64,000 bases of DNA, from positions 1,823,001 through 1,887,000 of the forward strand of contig NC_092670.1 in NCBI RefSeq assembly GCF_964355755.1, given 5' to 3'. Shown piece after piece: positions 50,601-61,400 of the stretch. The DNA is from Antedon mediterranea. Lineage: Eukaryota; Echinodermata; Crinoidea; Comatulida; Antedonidae. The translations under genes and the position numbers were made by a program. Below the pieces are notes generated by a model. It worked only from the letters and a program-made list of their open reading frames with translations, did no database searches and was not told where the DNA came from. Positions within the stretch are counted from its first letter, which is position 1; each line of letters begins with the position of its first letter.

Positions 50601-53600
50601 TACACTTTACATGCGTAAATGCGAATGATGTACAAAACTGACTATGGAAAGTATGAAAATTAAAAATTAGTATATCAACTGATATATACGTAAGCGGAGC
50701 CAAAAGCTAACGTTTGAAAAGTTGTCGAATGAAATGTTATCACATTAAATCACGAACAAGCGAACGGTGTGTAATACTGGCCAATCGAAAGTAGGTGATT
50801 GAAATGCAACCACTTTAACTCAAGAAAATACGTTCGGTGCGAAAAATCGCCGTTTGGAAAGTCGATGCTTCAAATATCATGGTTTGAAATCACGAACAAG
50901 CGAACGGTGTGTAATACTGGCCAATCAAAAGTAAGTGATTGAAATGCAACCACTTTAACTCAAGAAAATACGTTCGGTGCGAAAAATCGCTGTTTGGAAA
51001 GTCGATGCTTCAAATATCATGGTTTGAACTCACGAACGGGCGTATCGTGTGCAAAACAGTTGTTTCAACTGTTGAACAGACGAACGGTGTATAAAACAGG
51101 CAATGAATTAGAATTATAATTCGATGAACTATAATTAAGATGCTTTGTTTGAAATGTTCATGAACTACATGAAATGTTGATAAATGAGTTGACTAATATA
51201 TACTTGTATTAACGTTAGATTAATTCAATTATTGCTGCCTGGGCTCAACATTCTTTAGATGGTTTGTGTTATGGGTAGTTTGTTCGGCGTATTGTCGTTT
51301 GGGCTAGTGGTAGATGGTCACACATTATATTGGATGGTGTAGATACTAGGTGAATGGTTTAAGTTTTCATTGAACTGCATGAGATAATATTGGATGGTTT
51401 AAATTTTGTACGAATTAATTATTGGTGGATGGTATGTATTATGTATTTTTGGCGGGTTTGGCTTTCCATAGATTCCTCCATAAACTATATAATACAACGA
51501 TTGTAGGAGCAATAGGAACTAGAACTATTCCTCCATAAACTATATAATACAACGATTGTAGGAGCAGTAGGAACTAGAACTATTCCTCCATAAACTATAT
51601 AATACAACGATTGTAGGAGCAATAGGAACTAGAACTATTCCTCCATAAACTATATAATACAACGATTGTACAGTAGGAGCAATAGGAACTAGAACTATTC
51701 CTCCATAAACTATATAATACAACGATTGTAGGAGCAATAGGAACTAGAACTATTCCTCCATAAACTATATAATACAACGATTGTAGGAGCAATAGGAACT
51801 AGAACTATTCCTCCATAAACTATATAATACAACGATTGTAGGAGCAATAGGAACTAGAACTATTCCTCCATAAACTATATAATACAACGATTGTAGGAGC
51901 AATAGGAACTAGAACTATTCCTCCATAAACTATATAATACAACGATTGTACAGTAGGAGCAATAGGAACTAGAACTATTCCTCCATAAACTATATAATAC
52001 AACGATTGTACAGTAGGAGCAATAGGAACTAGAACTATTCCTCCATAAACTATATACTACAACGATTGTAGGAGCAATAGGAACTAGAACTATTCCTCCA
52101 TAAACTATATACTACAACGATTGTAGGAGCAGTAGGAACTAGAACTATTCCTCCATAAACTATATAATACAACGATTGTAGGAGCAATAGGAACTAGAAC
52201 TATTCCTCCATAAACTATATACTACAACGATTGTAGGAGCAATAGGAACTAGAACTATTCCTCCATAAACTATATAATACAACGATTGTAGGAGCAATAG
52301 GAACTAGAACTATTCCTCCATAAACTATATAATACAACGATTGTAGGAGCAATAGGAACTAGAACTATTCTAGAATATGACAAATACTGTGTCTACTGTA
52401 ATTCGTAATTATAGCTTAAATCGTTTTTATTTTACAGTGAAACCAGACTGATAGATGTGCTGGAACAAGTTTGTGAAAGAATATTGAAGTATAACATCCA
52501 TGCTGAAAGAGAGGCAAGCCGAAGGTATTTAACTGGTTTTGTGGTTAAGGTACCCGATGTCTTTATTGGTTCTGGTACCCGATGTCTTTGTTGGTTCTAA
52601 GTTCAACAATTCTGATGTTCAATTTTGTTTTTTTCAAAACGTTTCAGGTTTGCAAAAGGAACCGCTGAAACAATGCAGACGCTGATGAACTTACGAGATA
52701 AAGGGGTCAAAGTTGAACTTGGAATACCAGATAACATGTGGGAAGTACCAGGTGCTCCCATATATAAAATGAAACAATACGTAAGTATCTCACGTTATCA
52801 GTTAATTACGCACCATATGATAAGTTAATTATATTTACAGTCCGTGTAAGAATGAACTGATGGAAAATGCTAAAATCTTATCCAGGGAGGTTTTATACCT
52901 TCATCATATTCATGAATTTTGTCATATTATTAATTATTAATAATAAGAATACAGTCGAAGTTAACATACAGCCTAGAGGTTGAGGGCATTGAGGCATGTC
53001 TTCATCACCTATACGGTGCATGGCCTCATTTGGGTATACCATAGTCTTCTTATGATAGCCTAAATTTATTTAACAGTTGAAAGAGTGACAATAAAATACT
53101 GTAATACTTTGCTCATTTTTTTCTAGTGTGATTCACTAATTGAGCAATATGAAGATGTGATAAATGATTGGTATTTTGCCGAACCAGATGAAAGGACTGA
53201 CCTAACAAACCTTCTGTGTCTAGATAACTACCTAGCTAAGGGTGACCAAGGTAATATAAAGAACTGACCTAACAAACCTTCTATGTGGCAGTGATATGGG
53301 TAGTGACATCATCATGTCCATATATGGGCACATCATATTTTATTGTCACATAGAGACAAGTTTGATAGTGTAAGCAGAGCTTAAATTATTGAAACTTTTT
53401 TTTTATTCCCAAGAGTGTTTAAAGGAAGTTTGGACCGGTAAAGAGCGAGTGGACTTTGATGGTGACCAAGAAGATGAGGAGAAACAAGAGAAAAAAAAAA
53501 AAACAGGCAAAAAACGTAAGAAAAACAACACGCAGGATGGTGAAAAGAAGAAAAAGGCAAAAAAAGGCATTCATTTGAATTCAGAAAATATCCACTCAAC

Positions 53601-53625
53601 AGTACACAGCAAAACAGAACTTTGA
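38643..53625 (+). CDS. CNPY3: Canopy-family ER chaperone cofactor (CNPY3/4-like)
   Basis: A saposin-like ER protein. In vertebrates CNPY3 assists folding of Toll-like receptors with gp96. Exons: 38643-38751, 39259-39379, 52438-52524, 52648-52780, 53127-53250, 53414-53625, all in consistent phase. A signal peptide ([14 protein letters not shown]) is followed by the hallmark [65 protein letters not shown] and LLCLDNYL, then a lysine-rich tail. The last four residues, KTEL, are a plausible ER-retrieval signal. Six conserved cysteines are visible. Intron 2 is about 13 kb because it holds the 11.6-kb transposon and a minisatellite. CNPY4 is the main alternative name. Confidence 0.92.
39380..39834. 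other. Intron 2 of the canopy gene, left of the transposon
   Basis: AT-rich intron sequence. Imperfect repeats of a TACATGTTAATGAGTACTA word occur near 39690-39760. No gene is seen. Confidence 0.5.
39835..39840. repeat. Left target duplication of the 11.6-kb transposon
   Basis: GATTCC here is repeated at 51471-51476. Because the ends are symmetrical, the duplication can be read as 4 (ATTC), 6 (GATTCC) or 8 (AGATTCCT) bases with equal support. Confidence 0.8.
39841..40800. repeat. Left terminal inverted repeat, about 960 bp
   Basis: It matches the inverse of 50492-51470 with few differences, the inner limit being near GGCGCCGATTTTATATTGGG. It contains two tandem copies of a roughly 145-bp block (about 40250-40540) with CACACCGTTCGCTTGTTCGTG, CATCGACTTTCCAAAC and GCACCGAACGTATTTTCTTG words. 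These may be multiple transposase-binding sites. A poly-G run follows at 40793-40812. Confidence 0.9.
41061..43866 (+). CDS. Transposase with HTH and DDE/rve integrase core
   Basis: Five exons, 41061-41382, 42033-42200, 42462-42654, 42821-43376 and 43660-43866, give about 481 residues. An N-terminal helical region is followed by a helix-turn-helix candidate ([20 protein letters not shown], about 110-130). The rve fold then supplies a DDE triad: D221 in [10 protein letters not shown]278 in VRADKGIEN and E315 in [10 protein letters not shown], with 36 residues between D278 and E315. [13 protein letters not shown] and [19 protein letters not shown] are typical of this animal transposon family. 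The C-terminus is acidic. All catalytic residues are present and no frame break is seen, so the protein may be active. Confidence 0.88.
43867..44670. other. Spacer between the two transposon genes
   Basis: Tail-to-tail intergenic stretch inside the transposon, AT-rich. It should contain both 3' UTRs and polyadenylation sites. No further gene is seen. Confidence 0.55.
44671..49130 (-). CDS. HECT-type E3 ubiquitin-ligase-like protein encoded by the transposon
   Basis: Ten exons: 48879-49130, 48531-48594, 47968-48130, 47451-47803, 47116-47264, 46577-46882, 46273-46405, 45924-46060, 45502-45682, 44671-44930; all phases fit, giving about 665 residues. The N-terminal 84 residues are Ser/Thr-rich. 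A C2HC zinc-finger candidate uses C225, C228, H240 and C244. An acidic linker with PATE/PATEP repeats follows. The C-terminal half is a HECT-like domain with [20 protein letters not shown] joined to [12 protein letters not shown] (the usual D-GGxRxEFF segment), [14 protein letters not shown] and [14 protein letters not shown]. In HECT enzymes that cysteine (C628 here) accepts ubiquitin. It resembles proteins annotated in animals as G2/M-phase-specific E3 ligase-like. The acceptor at 47264 is the least certain. Confidence 0.85.
49131..50491. other. 5' side of the HECT gene inside the transposon
   Basis: It contains several GGCCTAGGCCTA-type runs (49430-49680), ATT microsatellites, and a CT/GA-rich patch (50205-50280). 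It presumably holds the promoter of the HECT gene, possibly with a non-coding exon ending at CAG before 49142. No additional coding frame is convincing. Confidence 0.5.
50492..51470. repeat. Right terminal inverted repeat, about 970 bp
   Basis: Inverse of 39841-40800, including the duplicated 145-bp subterminal blocks and the outer TATGG end. Its outer edge is followed directly by GATTCC. Confidence 0.9.
51472..52372. repeat. 55-bp minisatellite, about 16 copies, in canopy intron 2
   Basis: The unit begins ATTCCTCCATAAACTATATA and continues to GGAGCAATAGGAACTAGAACT. Copies are nearly identical. Some carry a 5-base CAGTA insertion and some read TACTAC for TAATAC. The array begins within the right target duplication of the transposon and ends 65 bp before canopy exon 3. 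Confidence 0.97.
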
Positions 53626-54200
53626 ATATTTAATCATTTTAACACCTTTTTTGTTTTCAAATTCAACATTTTACTCAGCAAGCGTTATTTAAAAGTTAGA
53701 AAAAGGGGAGTTTATAGTGTTTAATAGTTTAATATGTAAATAGTTGAAATATTTCATTACATCAGAGTATACATTTTCATAAAATAATCGAACAATTTAA
53801 ACAATGTACATTTTTGGAACATTCCATTTTAATAGCTTTGCAACAACTTTTATATAAATGTTTACAGTACTTTCAGGTTTCAGAATTGCATGCAATTTTT
53901 ATATTTAAAAAGATTATTTGTTATTATAAAATATGTTTTAGTAATTAGAGTTATATACGGTAGCTAACCACGAAATACATTTTGAAAGTTATATTGTTGT
54001 TTTTTTATGTTGTGTTGATTTGGAACTGTGCAACGACAAACTTGTTCTGCGACTTTCACACATTTCTACCAATGTAGAATTTGTTATAAAAGATTACATT
54101 TAGACCTCTCTTCCCTAGCTCTATCAACTTTTTTATACAGAACACTATAAAAAAAAAGGTATACATACAATAATTACAACCTTAGAGTCCTGTCTCAAGT
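53626..54200. other. Spacer between convergent genes, no gene seen
   Basis: AT-rich 3' flanking sequence of the canopy gene and of PSMD10, which is read toward it. Confidence 0.6.
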
Positions 54201-57200
54201 TTAGTTTGGTACAGTTTTTTGTAACACTTTTACAAGATTTGAAGTTGCCAACTGAAGTGGTGTTTTTTCTTCCTAGTATAAAACAATTATTTGATAATAT
54301 TAAAAATCATATCACAATACAAAATTAAATTCTTCACCCTGTATTTAAGATAAGATAAGATAAATCTTTATTGTCATGAACACAACAAGGCGAACATGAA
54401 ATTGGTTTTCCTTGATGCTTAAAAACATACAATATATAAAACATTAAAAATATCAATACAATACATTAAAACTATATACAGAAGTAAACAAACTATCTTT
54501 GGAATGTTGTGTTGGAAACATGAATTCCTACATCGAGTGGTATTGCACATTAAAGGACGAATTCTACCTGATTTATTAACAACATATTTATCATTCAATG
54601 GGTGTGAGTTATCTTCCATTATTTTGTTAACTTGGCTAATAACATCGCGCCTGTAAACTGCGTCGATAACACTGAAATTCCTTCCTATTATTTTACTAGC
54701 AGTTTTCATAGTACGGTCAAGTTTCATTTTATCATTAGCACTCAGACTATTGTACCAAACAACACAGTTGAAAGTTACAACACTAAGAATAACACTCTGG
54801 TGAAACATAAAAAGTACATAATTATTTCACTCTGAAAGAGCTTTCTGAGAAGGTACAGCCGTTGATTACATTTTTAAATAATATTTACAGTATTTGCATT
54901 CCAATTTAATTCACAATTTACTGTGTTGTTTATAAAATATTTACCTTATTTTGTGCTGTCAAATCTGCACCATTCTTCACTAAATACGTAGCAACCTCAG
55001 TCCTGTCCTCTTCACAAGCTAAATGTCTAAAAGACGAAAAAGAAAGTTTACAGGAAATTTACAGCAATGACAGTGCTGTAGCCACAAGAAATAAAGTGGT
55101 GAGGTTGTTGCAAGAAAATTAAACTCTGTATGAAAAAGTGGTCAGGTTGAACCTTACCAACCATAATGTACCAAAGAGTACAATTACTTTATTTACATAC
55201 AAACTAATACAATACATATTGAAATACAATCAATCAAGGTTATTATAAATTGCATTCTAACTTACAAAGCTGTGTTACCAACGGAATCTTGAAGTCCAAG
55301 TTGGCAGTGATGGTCAATAAAAAGTTCTACTATTTTCAAATGACCTTTGGATGTGGCGCGATGGAGCGGTGTTGACCCCATGTGGTCACCTTGGTCTGGG
55401 TCTGCTCCATTCTCCAACAAAACCTTTGCAATCTGAAAAAAAAGAGTATAAATCGTAAGTTAATTTTTTAATTAAAAATGTTGATATTAAAACCTGGATA
55501 AAAGTGCTCCTGTTGCTAATTATGTATAAATGCAGTTACAGTACTGACTACAAATCATGTACCATAACCCGCGTTTGTCGCGCGTGTAAAATATGTGTAA
55601 TTGCCGCGTGCCTGTATTTGCCGTGTGGACCATGACGTCATCACTTTGTAGCTTTTTACTGGTAAAATATGGAACTCCCGGTACGACGCCCGCGACAACA
55701 CACACGTGGGTATCTGTTTGTTTCTATTGTTTAGGCCTACCATCATATGTAATCTGAACCCGCCCGTTACTGTATGCAACAAAGTTTATTTTTTCTCTAT
55801 TGTTAGGCAAACAATAAATAAGAAAGTTTATAGAATTCATGTAAATTGTTTTTCATCGGGGTTTTGTTTAGAGTTCACGTCGTATCATTTTATATAATGT
55901 GAGGCTTACAGAGAGAAGTGTACAACAGGGAGGCTAGAATAGAGAGCTACTAATACTATACCTACTAAGCCCCCGACAACAACAAAACATATTTAGCGAT
56001 CTTTAATAGGTCAATAAATAGCCTAATAATAGTAATATTATAAAATGATGTTTCCTTGTATTTTCCTAACCGTAAGCCAAATATTTAATTTAAAATACAG
56101 AGCTAGTGTTTATTTTAGGCCAAGAAGTACAGTATGTATTCGCTCAAATAACTGTGACTGTGAATGGGTTTTCCGCCGCTCGGTGTAGAAAGTCAAATGA
56201 TTACGTTCTTCTAACACGTTTATTAAATGTCTTTTAGTATATTTCTATCTAACATGTCTGCATTGTATACTTGCTTTATGAATTCTCTGCTTATGTAACG
56301 ACTTAATAAGTTGCTAAATTGACGTTTATAAAGCAGATATTTGTCTGACATCAGCCCATGTTTATAATGAAAACAAAACAAGGTTCCGAAAATGGTACAG
56401 TCCAAAATGGGGTGTGCAATTAAATAATATCAACGTAAACATGCGCACGGTATCAGGGCTGTAATTATAAGAGAACTGATTTCCCCTGGACGGGAAATGG
56501 TAAAAACTTGTATTTATTCGACCTCGCTTCTCTCTCGCTCTGGCTGTGTGCGGAGGATCGCTCCAACGTGGTTTCGTGGAGCATGGTTTCGTGGAGCGAT
56601 TAATGGTCCAGTCCGTAACAGGGGTGTACATTGTTTACCGCGCTAAATACATGCATGTCAATACTGGCGTTGTAATACTATATAAATGTTTTCCTCCCCG
56701 ACGGGGAATGGTAAAATCTTTATGTTATTATTTGGCCTAGCAACTGTGTGTACCTGTGTGAACTCCATGGATGAACTCTACAACGTGGTGTGTACAGAAA
56801 GTACGTCATTCGGCCACCAGTGACGATCGTGTTTTGAAAGATATTGTTGGGTCTTTTCTACCTTGTTTTTTTAATGAGTTTTCTCAAATACTTAATAAAT
56901 ATGACTTAAAAATATATATAAACAAACCCTGAAAGCAAACTAGGCCTAGAATAGTAGTACTGTACTCCCGGTAGTACTAGTAGGCCTACTAACTAGGCCT
57001 AGTATTTTCAATCACAGACATAGCCTAATTGCATCATGGAGGTTTTTACCTTCATTATTGCAGTATGATAAATAAATCGATTTTTTATTTCAAATAGGCC
57101 TATATTTTGTTATATAAAATGCTGTTATCCTGTACTGTAATTCCAGTTATTGTCTGTTTGATAATAATAATATATATGAACAAAACATCAACAAATTATA

Positions 57201-58079
57201 AATACAGTTCGCTGCAGTTGAATTACTCAATGCAGTAATGCATGAGTGAATATGGACAGTATTGTTAGTACCTAATTACACGCGAGTCACGCGTTTTTCA
57301 CACCCGTGTAAAATGTGTGGGCTTGGTATATGATATGTAGTCAGTACTGTACAGTACCTCAAACCAATCTTTGGAAGCTGCATAATGGAGCGGAATTTGG
57401 CGTGTTTGGTTCGTCGCATTCACTTTAGCACCACTTTTTAGTAAAAGCTGTAAAATCTCTTTTCTGCCAGCTGATGACGCTATATGCAGAGAAGACCAAT
57501 CCGCCTAAGAGTAAGAGAACAATGTCAATGTACTCTAATTAGATTTGTTTACAGATGAGACATTAGTAGTACAGTACACAAACTTTTTAAACTGTGATGC
57601 CTACCTCATCAGTAGCATTGACATCTGCTCCTTTATCCAAAAGATAAGATACTATGTGGAGATGACCTGCTGATGATGCCCAGTGAAGAGGAGTGCGTTG
57701 AACCTAAAAGTACACAATAAATGAAGACAAATATTTCAATGATTAAAACTATAAATTTAAAATCTAAAAACAAAATTATACCAGTCTACAACACTCTTTT
57801 TAAACTAAAAACTAACTAATTTTAATTAAGCATTAGCTTTCAAAACCAATAAATGTGATGTTCAGTTCCCTTTTTGCTGTGTCATTTAAATGAAAATAAC
57901 CACCTTCACTTCAACCAGCCAGCCAGCCATTCACAAAAACATAACAATCTGTTTTTTGTTTCACTCAAATTAGTTACCTGATCCACTTTTGATATCAAAT
58001 TTGGTTCTGTCTCAATTTTAGACGACAACAAATTAAGATCTCCGTCATACGCTAATATGCATGATTCTAAGTTAGACAT
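54201..58079 (-). CDS. PSMD10: 26S proteasome non-ATPase regulatory subunit 10 (gankyrin)
   Basis: An ankyrin-repeat assembly chaperone of the proteasome 19S base. Exons: 57978-58079, 57605-57703, 57358-57504, 55266-55432, 54945-55026, 54201-54272, giving about 222 residues (human 226). The start is [20 protein letters not shown]. Successive ankyrin repeats follow: [56 protein letters not shown]-like across a splice, [19 protein letters not shown] and [17 protein letters not shown]. The end [18 protein letters not shown] matches gankyrin's last repeat. Intron 3 (55433-57357) is large and contains a possible inverted-repeat element. Intron 5 holds a LINE fragment in the same orientation. Confidence 0.93.
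54352..54830 (-). mobile_element. CR1/L2-like LINE 3' fragment in PSMD10 intron 5
   Basis: A 129-residue frame (54419-54808) matches the C-terminal part of a LINE reverse transcriptase ([17 protein letters not shown], and a region rich in R and N near [15 protein letters not shown]). The minus-strand 3' end reads CAATAAAGATTTATCTTATC and finishes in a TTATC microsatellite tail, typical of CR1/L2-like families. It is severely 5'-truncated. Confidence 0.8.
55539..57350. mobile_element. Possible inverted-repeat element in PSMD10 intron 3
   Basis: ACAGTACTGACTACA near 55539 reappears inverted near 57336-57350, and the similarity continues inward for about 30 bp with mismatches (ATCAT(G/A)TACCA). 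The interior of about 1.8 kb has CG-containing words and no transposase. A clear target duplication was not found, so the call is weak. Confidence 0.35.
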
Positions 58080-58467
58080 TTTTATAATACTGTAATAATA
58101 TAATTTCAAGAATACTCTTCAAAAATGCTTGTTACCACAGTGTAAAAATGTATGTGTGTAGTGTAGTCTGCTCTTGATCCACTGTAAACATATTTTTGCA
58201 TAATCTCTTTATTCCTTTTAAAAATAAGCTTATTACAACCTAATCAAATTAATAATTAATTGTATTCATACCTATATTTATAACGTGTACATTAACGTAG
58301 ACTTAAACATTAAATGTTTAATTTAAAACATTAGAAAAACTAATTCATGATTAAATTTCAATAGCCAATCACAATAAGCAATATCTTTTCCCATAAAGAA
58401 CAACGTGCGCTAACCCCCTACCATCCGGCTTGAAGTGTAAGAAAAGGGAGTGGAGAAAAGGTCTAAA
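58080..58467. promoter_or_regulatory. Shared head-to-head promoter region of PSMD10 and EIF3B
   Basis: Only 388 bp separate the two start codons, which point away from each other, so both promoters and 5' UTRs must lie here unless non-coding exons exist elsewhere. It is AT-rich with a CCAAT word (58364-58368, CAATAGCCAATCAC). No TATA box is clearly placed for either gene. Confidence 0.55.
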
Positions 58468-61400
58468 ATGACGAATTTAGCATCAATGCAAAACAACGAT
58501 GACCCGTCAAATGAAAGAGTACAAGAGCCTGACTTTGATGATCCTCCTGGCTTCGTAGATGACATATCAAATGAAGGTAAATGTTGTGTTTTAGCTAAGC
58601 TATAAAACTCACCGGGAAGAAGCAAAAGACGCTGCGATTCCCGGCAAAATGCAGGCTAGCTAGGCCGCCACCTATAGTAAATTAATTACAGGCTTAGGAC
58701 TGTAACATATGTGTCGAGCTAGAATAGATAGAAGGTGGCATTATTCTTTGCTTCATGCATAAATGTAGTATCATTTTTGTGTAAGAGTGTAGGCCTATAT
58801 ATATTTTCTTTGATTGACGCATTATCTAAATTGAATTTATTATTAATCCTAGCTAGCTAAGCCTATTCTATGCCTATTATTAATTAATATATATTAATAA
58901 TGTACTTTTTTTAGACTGACTGAATTTGAATAGGAGTATTGATTACATTGCGATTTTTGAAAAATGGTTTCATAATATAAATATTAAATCTATGCTAAGC
59001 CTAGGCTAGTATTTCAATAAATATGTTATTTGTTATTTTCAGAGCTTCTTGCAGATCTGTTGAAGGATAAACCTAAAGAAGCCGATGGAATAGATTCTGT
59101 TGTTGTGATTGATAACGTTCCTTCGGTTGGACCAGAACGTTTAGAAAAACTAAAGAATGTCATAAATAAGATTTTTTCAAAATTTGGTCAAATTGTTTCA
59201 GACCACTATCCACTTGATAATGGAAAGACAATGGGGTAGGTATTTATTGAAGTTTCTTCTTTACTACTCTGGCCAAAAAATTAAACATTTGTACTCAAAA
59301 TCTAAATATTATATTATTATTGTATTAACATAATGTATGTATAAGAAAAGGTTATATACACATGTATGAATATAGTACTAGTAGACTAGAGAAACATATT
59401 AATGAACATGTTACATATGAAGAATATAAATATGATAACATATACATTTATTATATAAAATTAAATATGCATTTTTATACAAGTACAGTAAAAGTGGGTG
59501 AAATCCCCACAACAAGAAAAAAAATCAAAATGTATTTTTTAATTCTTATTTTTATAATTTTACAGATATATATTCTTGGAGTACAAGTCTCCAGCCAATG
59601 CTGTGTCAGCCGTCAAAATGTTAAATGGATATAAACTGGATAAACAACACACATTTGCTGTCAATCTATTTACAGATTTTGAAAAGTAAGAATAAAATAG
59701 CTTTCCATTCTTAACTTTATGTTGTTCCACGGCTCACATCACAGGAAAATTAGATTTTTAAAAAAAACACAATTTTTTGTATGTTTATATTTGTTTCTTT
59801 ACAGGTATGCCAATCGACCTCCGTCGCAAAACCTTGAAAAAAGACCATTTCAGGACATGGTAAGTAGTTGCTAGCAATCTCTATAAAAATTGAAGTAATA
59901 GTAAGTCCAATCTCTGCTGTTTGGTGGCAATGTCAGATGTGTGAGAGTTTCTAGTGATCTATCAGTTGGATGTAGTTAAGATGTTCTCTGCTGTTTGGTG
60001 GCGATGTCAGATGTGTGAGAGTTTCTAGTGATCTATCAGTTGGATGTAGTTAAGATGTTCTCCGCTGTTTGGTGGCGATGTCAGATGTGTGAGAGTTTCT
60101 AGTGATCTATCAGTTGGATGTAGTTAAGATGTTCTCTGCTGTTTAGTGGCAATGTCAGATGTGTGAGAGTTTCGAGTGATCTATCTGTTGGATGTAGTTA
60201 AGATGTTCTCTGCTGTTTGGTGGCAATGTCAGATGTGTGAGAGTTTCTAGTGATCTATCAGTTGGATGTAGTTAAGATGTTCTCTGCTGTTTGGTGGCAA
60301 TGTCAGATGTGTGAGAGTTTCGAGTGATCTATCAGTTGGATGTAGTTAAGATGTTCTTCTAGAACAGTAGTATGTGTATATAACAAATTCACAGTTGCTG
60401 GTAACTATCATCCTACAAATCTTTTTACTTTGCTCTTAGCTGTTTAGGGGATGTTGATTGAAATAAATGGGGAATGTGTATATGCAATCTGGTAAACTAG
60501 TTTAATATTGTTTTTTTTTTTGTTAGGGTAATCTACGGTCATGGCTTCAAGATATTGATGCTAATGATCATTACAGCGTGATCCATGACGCAGGAGAAAA
60601 GACGAGCATTTACCTTAACACGTCATCAGAGGCCATCAAGGTTGAAGAAAGAGCGGTAGGTAGTATTTACCATTTTGGTTAACAATATTCAGGGAACACT
60701 GTTGGCTCCTGAAAGTGTCTATTAGAGCCGTTTTTGTAAAATCATCATTTATTGGAAATAAAAACATAAGAATGTAAAAACATCCCAGGTTACTGCTTGG
60801 AGAACCAAGCATATGCAGTGCAAAACAAGACAACAAATACAACACACTTAAAATAAGAAGGTAAAAAAGGCTTAAAATTCAGATAGCCCTACTGCCAGCT
60901 TTAAAACAGTTTTTCTCAATCCTTATTTGCTGTGTATTTTTCAGAGATGGACAGAAACATATGTACGCTGGTCTCCCCAGGGCACTTACCTGACTACCTT
61001 CCATCAAAAAGGTATCGCTTTGTGGGGCGGGGAAAAGTTTCAACAAATACAAAGGTTTGCCCACACAGGAGTACAACTGATTGACTTCTCACCGTGTGAA
61101 AGGTAATTTTACAGATTTCTAGAACTTAGCATGCAATCACCTCAAATTAAATGCACAATAAACAACTATGTATATTCTTGCCATACATGCTGTTTTAATT
61201 TACAAACCGGTAAAAACTAGTGATGACTAGAAGTAAGAAATCAAAGTAGTTGTAACTGGAATTCTTTCTTGTTTTCAATTCAGATATTTAGTCAGCTTTA
61301 GTCCGTTGATGGACTCCAAAGATGACCCAAAGGCAATCATCATCTGGGATGTTTTAACGGGTGCTAAAAAACGTGGCTTCCACTGTCTTAGTACTTCTCA

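Larger units (their letters stand above)
39841..51470 (+). mobile_element. 11.6-kb DNA transposon with long inverted repeats, rve transposase and HECT ligase gene
   Basis: The ends read TATGGAAAGCC and GGCTTTCCATA and are flanked by a GATTCC duplication. The terminal inverted repeats are about 960 bp each and nearly identical, so the insertion looks fairly recent. Two multi-exon genes lie inside, tail-to-tail: a DDE integrase-type transposase (41061-43866, plus) and a HECT E3 ligase-like gene (44671-49130, minus). Both read through their exons without stops. The transposase resembles the rve-type proteins that repeat libraries place in groups such as IS3EU. That assignment is from memory and tentative. 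The element sits in canopy intron 2. Confidence 0.9.

Noticed and set aside
39841-51470. A Polinton/Maverick, because of size and integrase
   Set aside because: No protein-primed DNA polymerase, ATPase, protease or capsid genes are present. Only the integrase-type transposase and the HECT gene are seen.
51472-52372. Regular direct repeats resembling a CRISPR array
   Set aside because: The 55-bp units are contiguous with no unique spacers, and the DNA is eukaryotic. It is a minisatellite.
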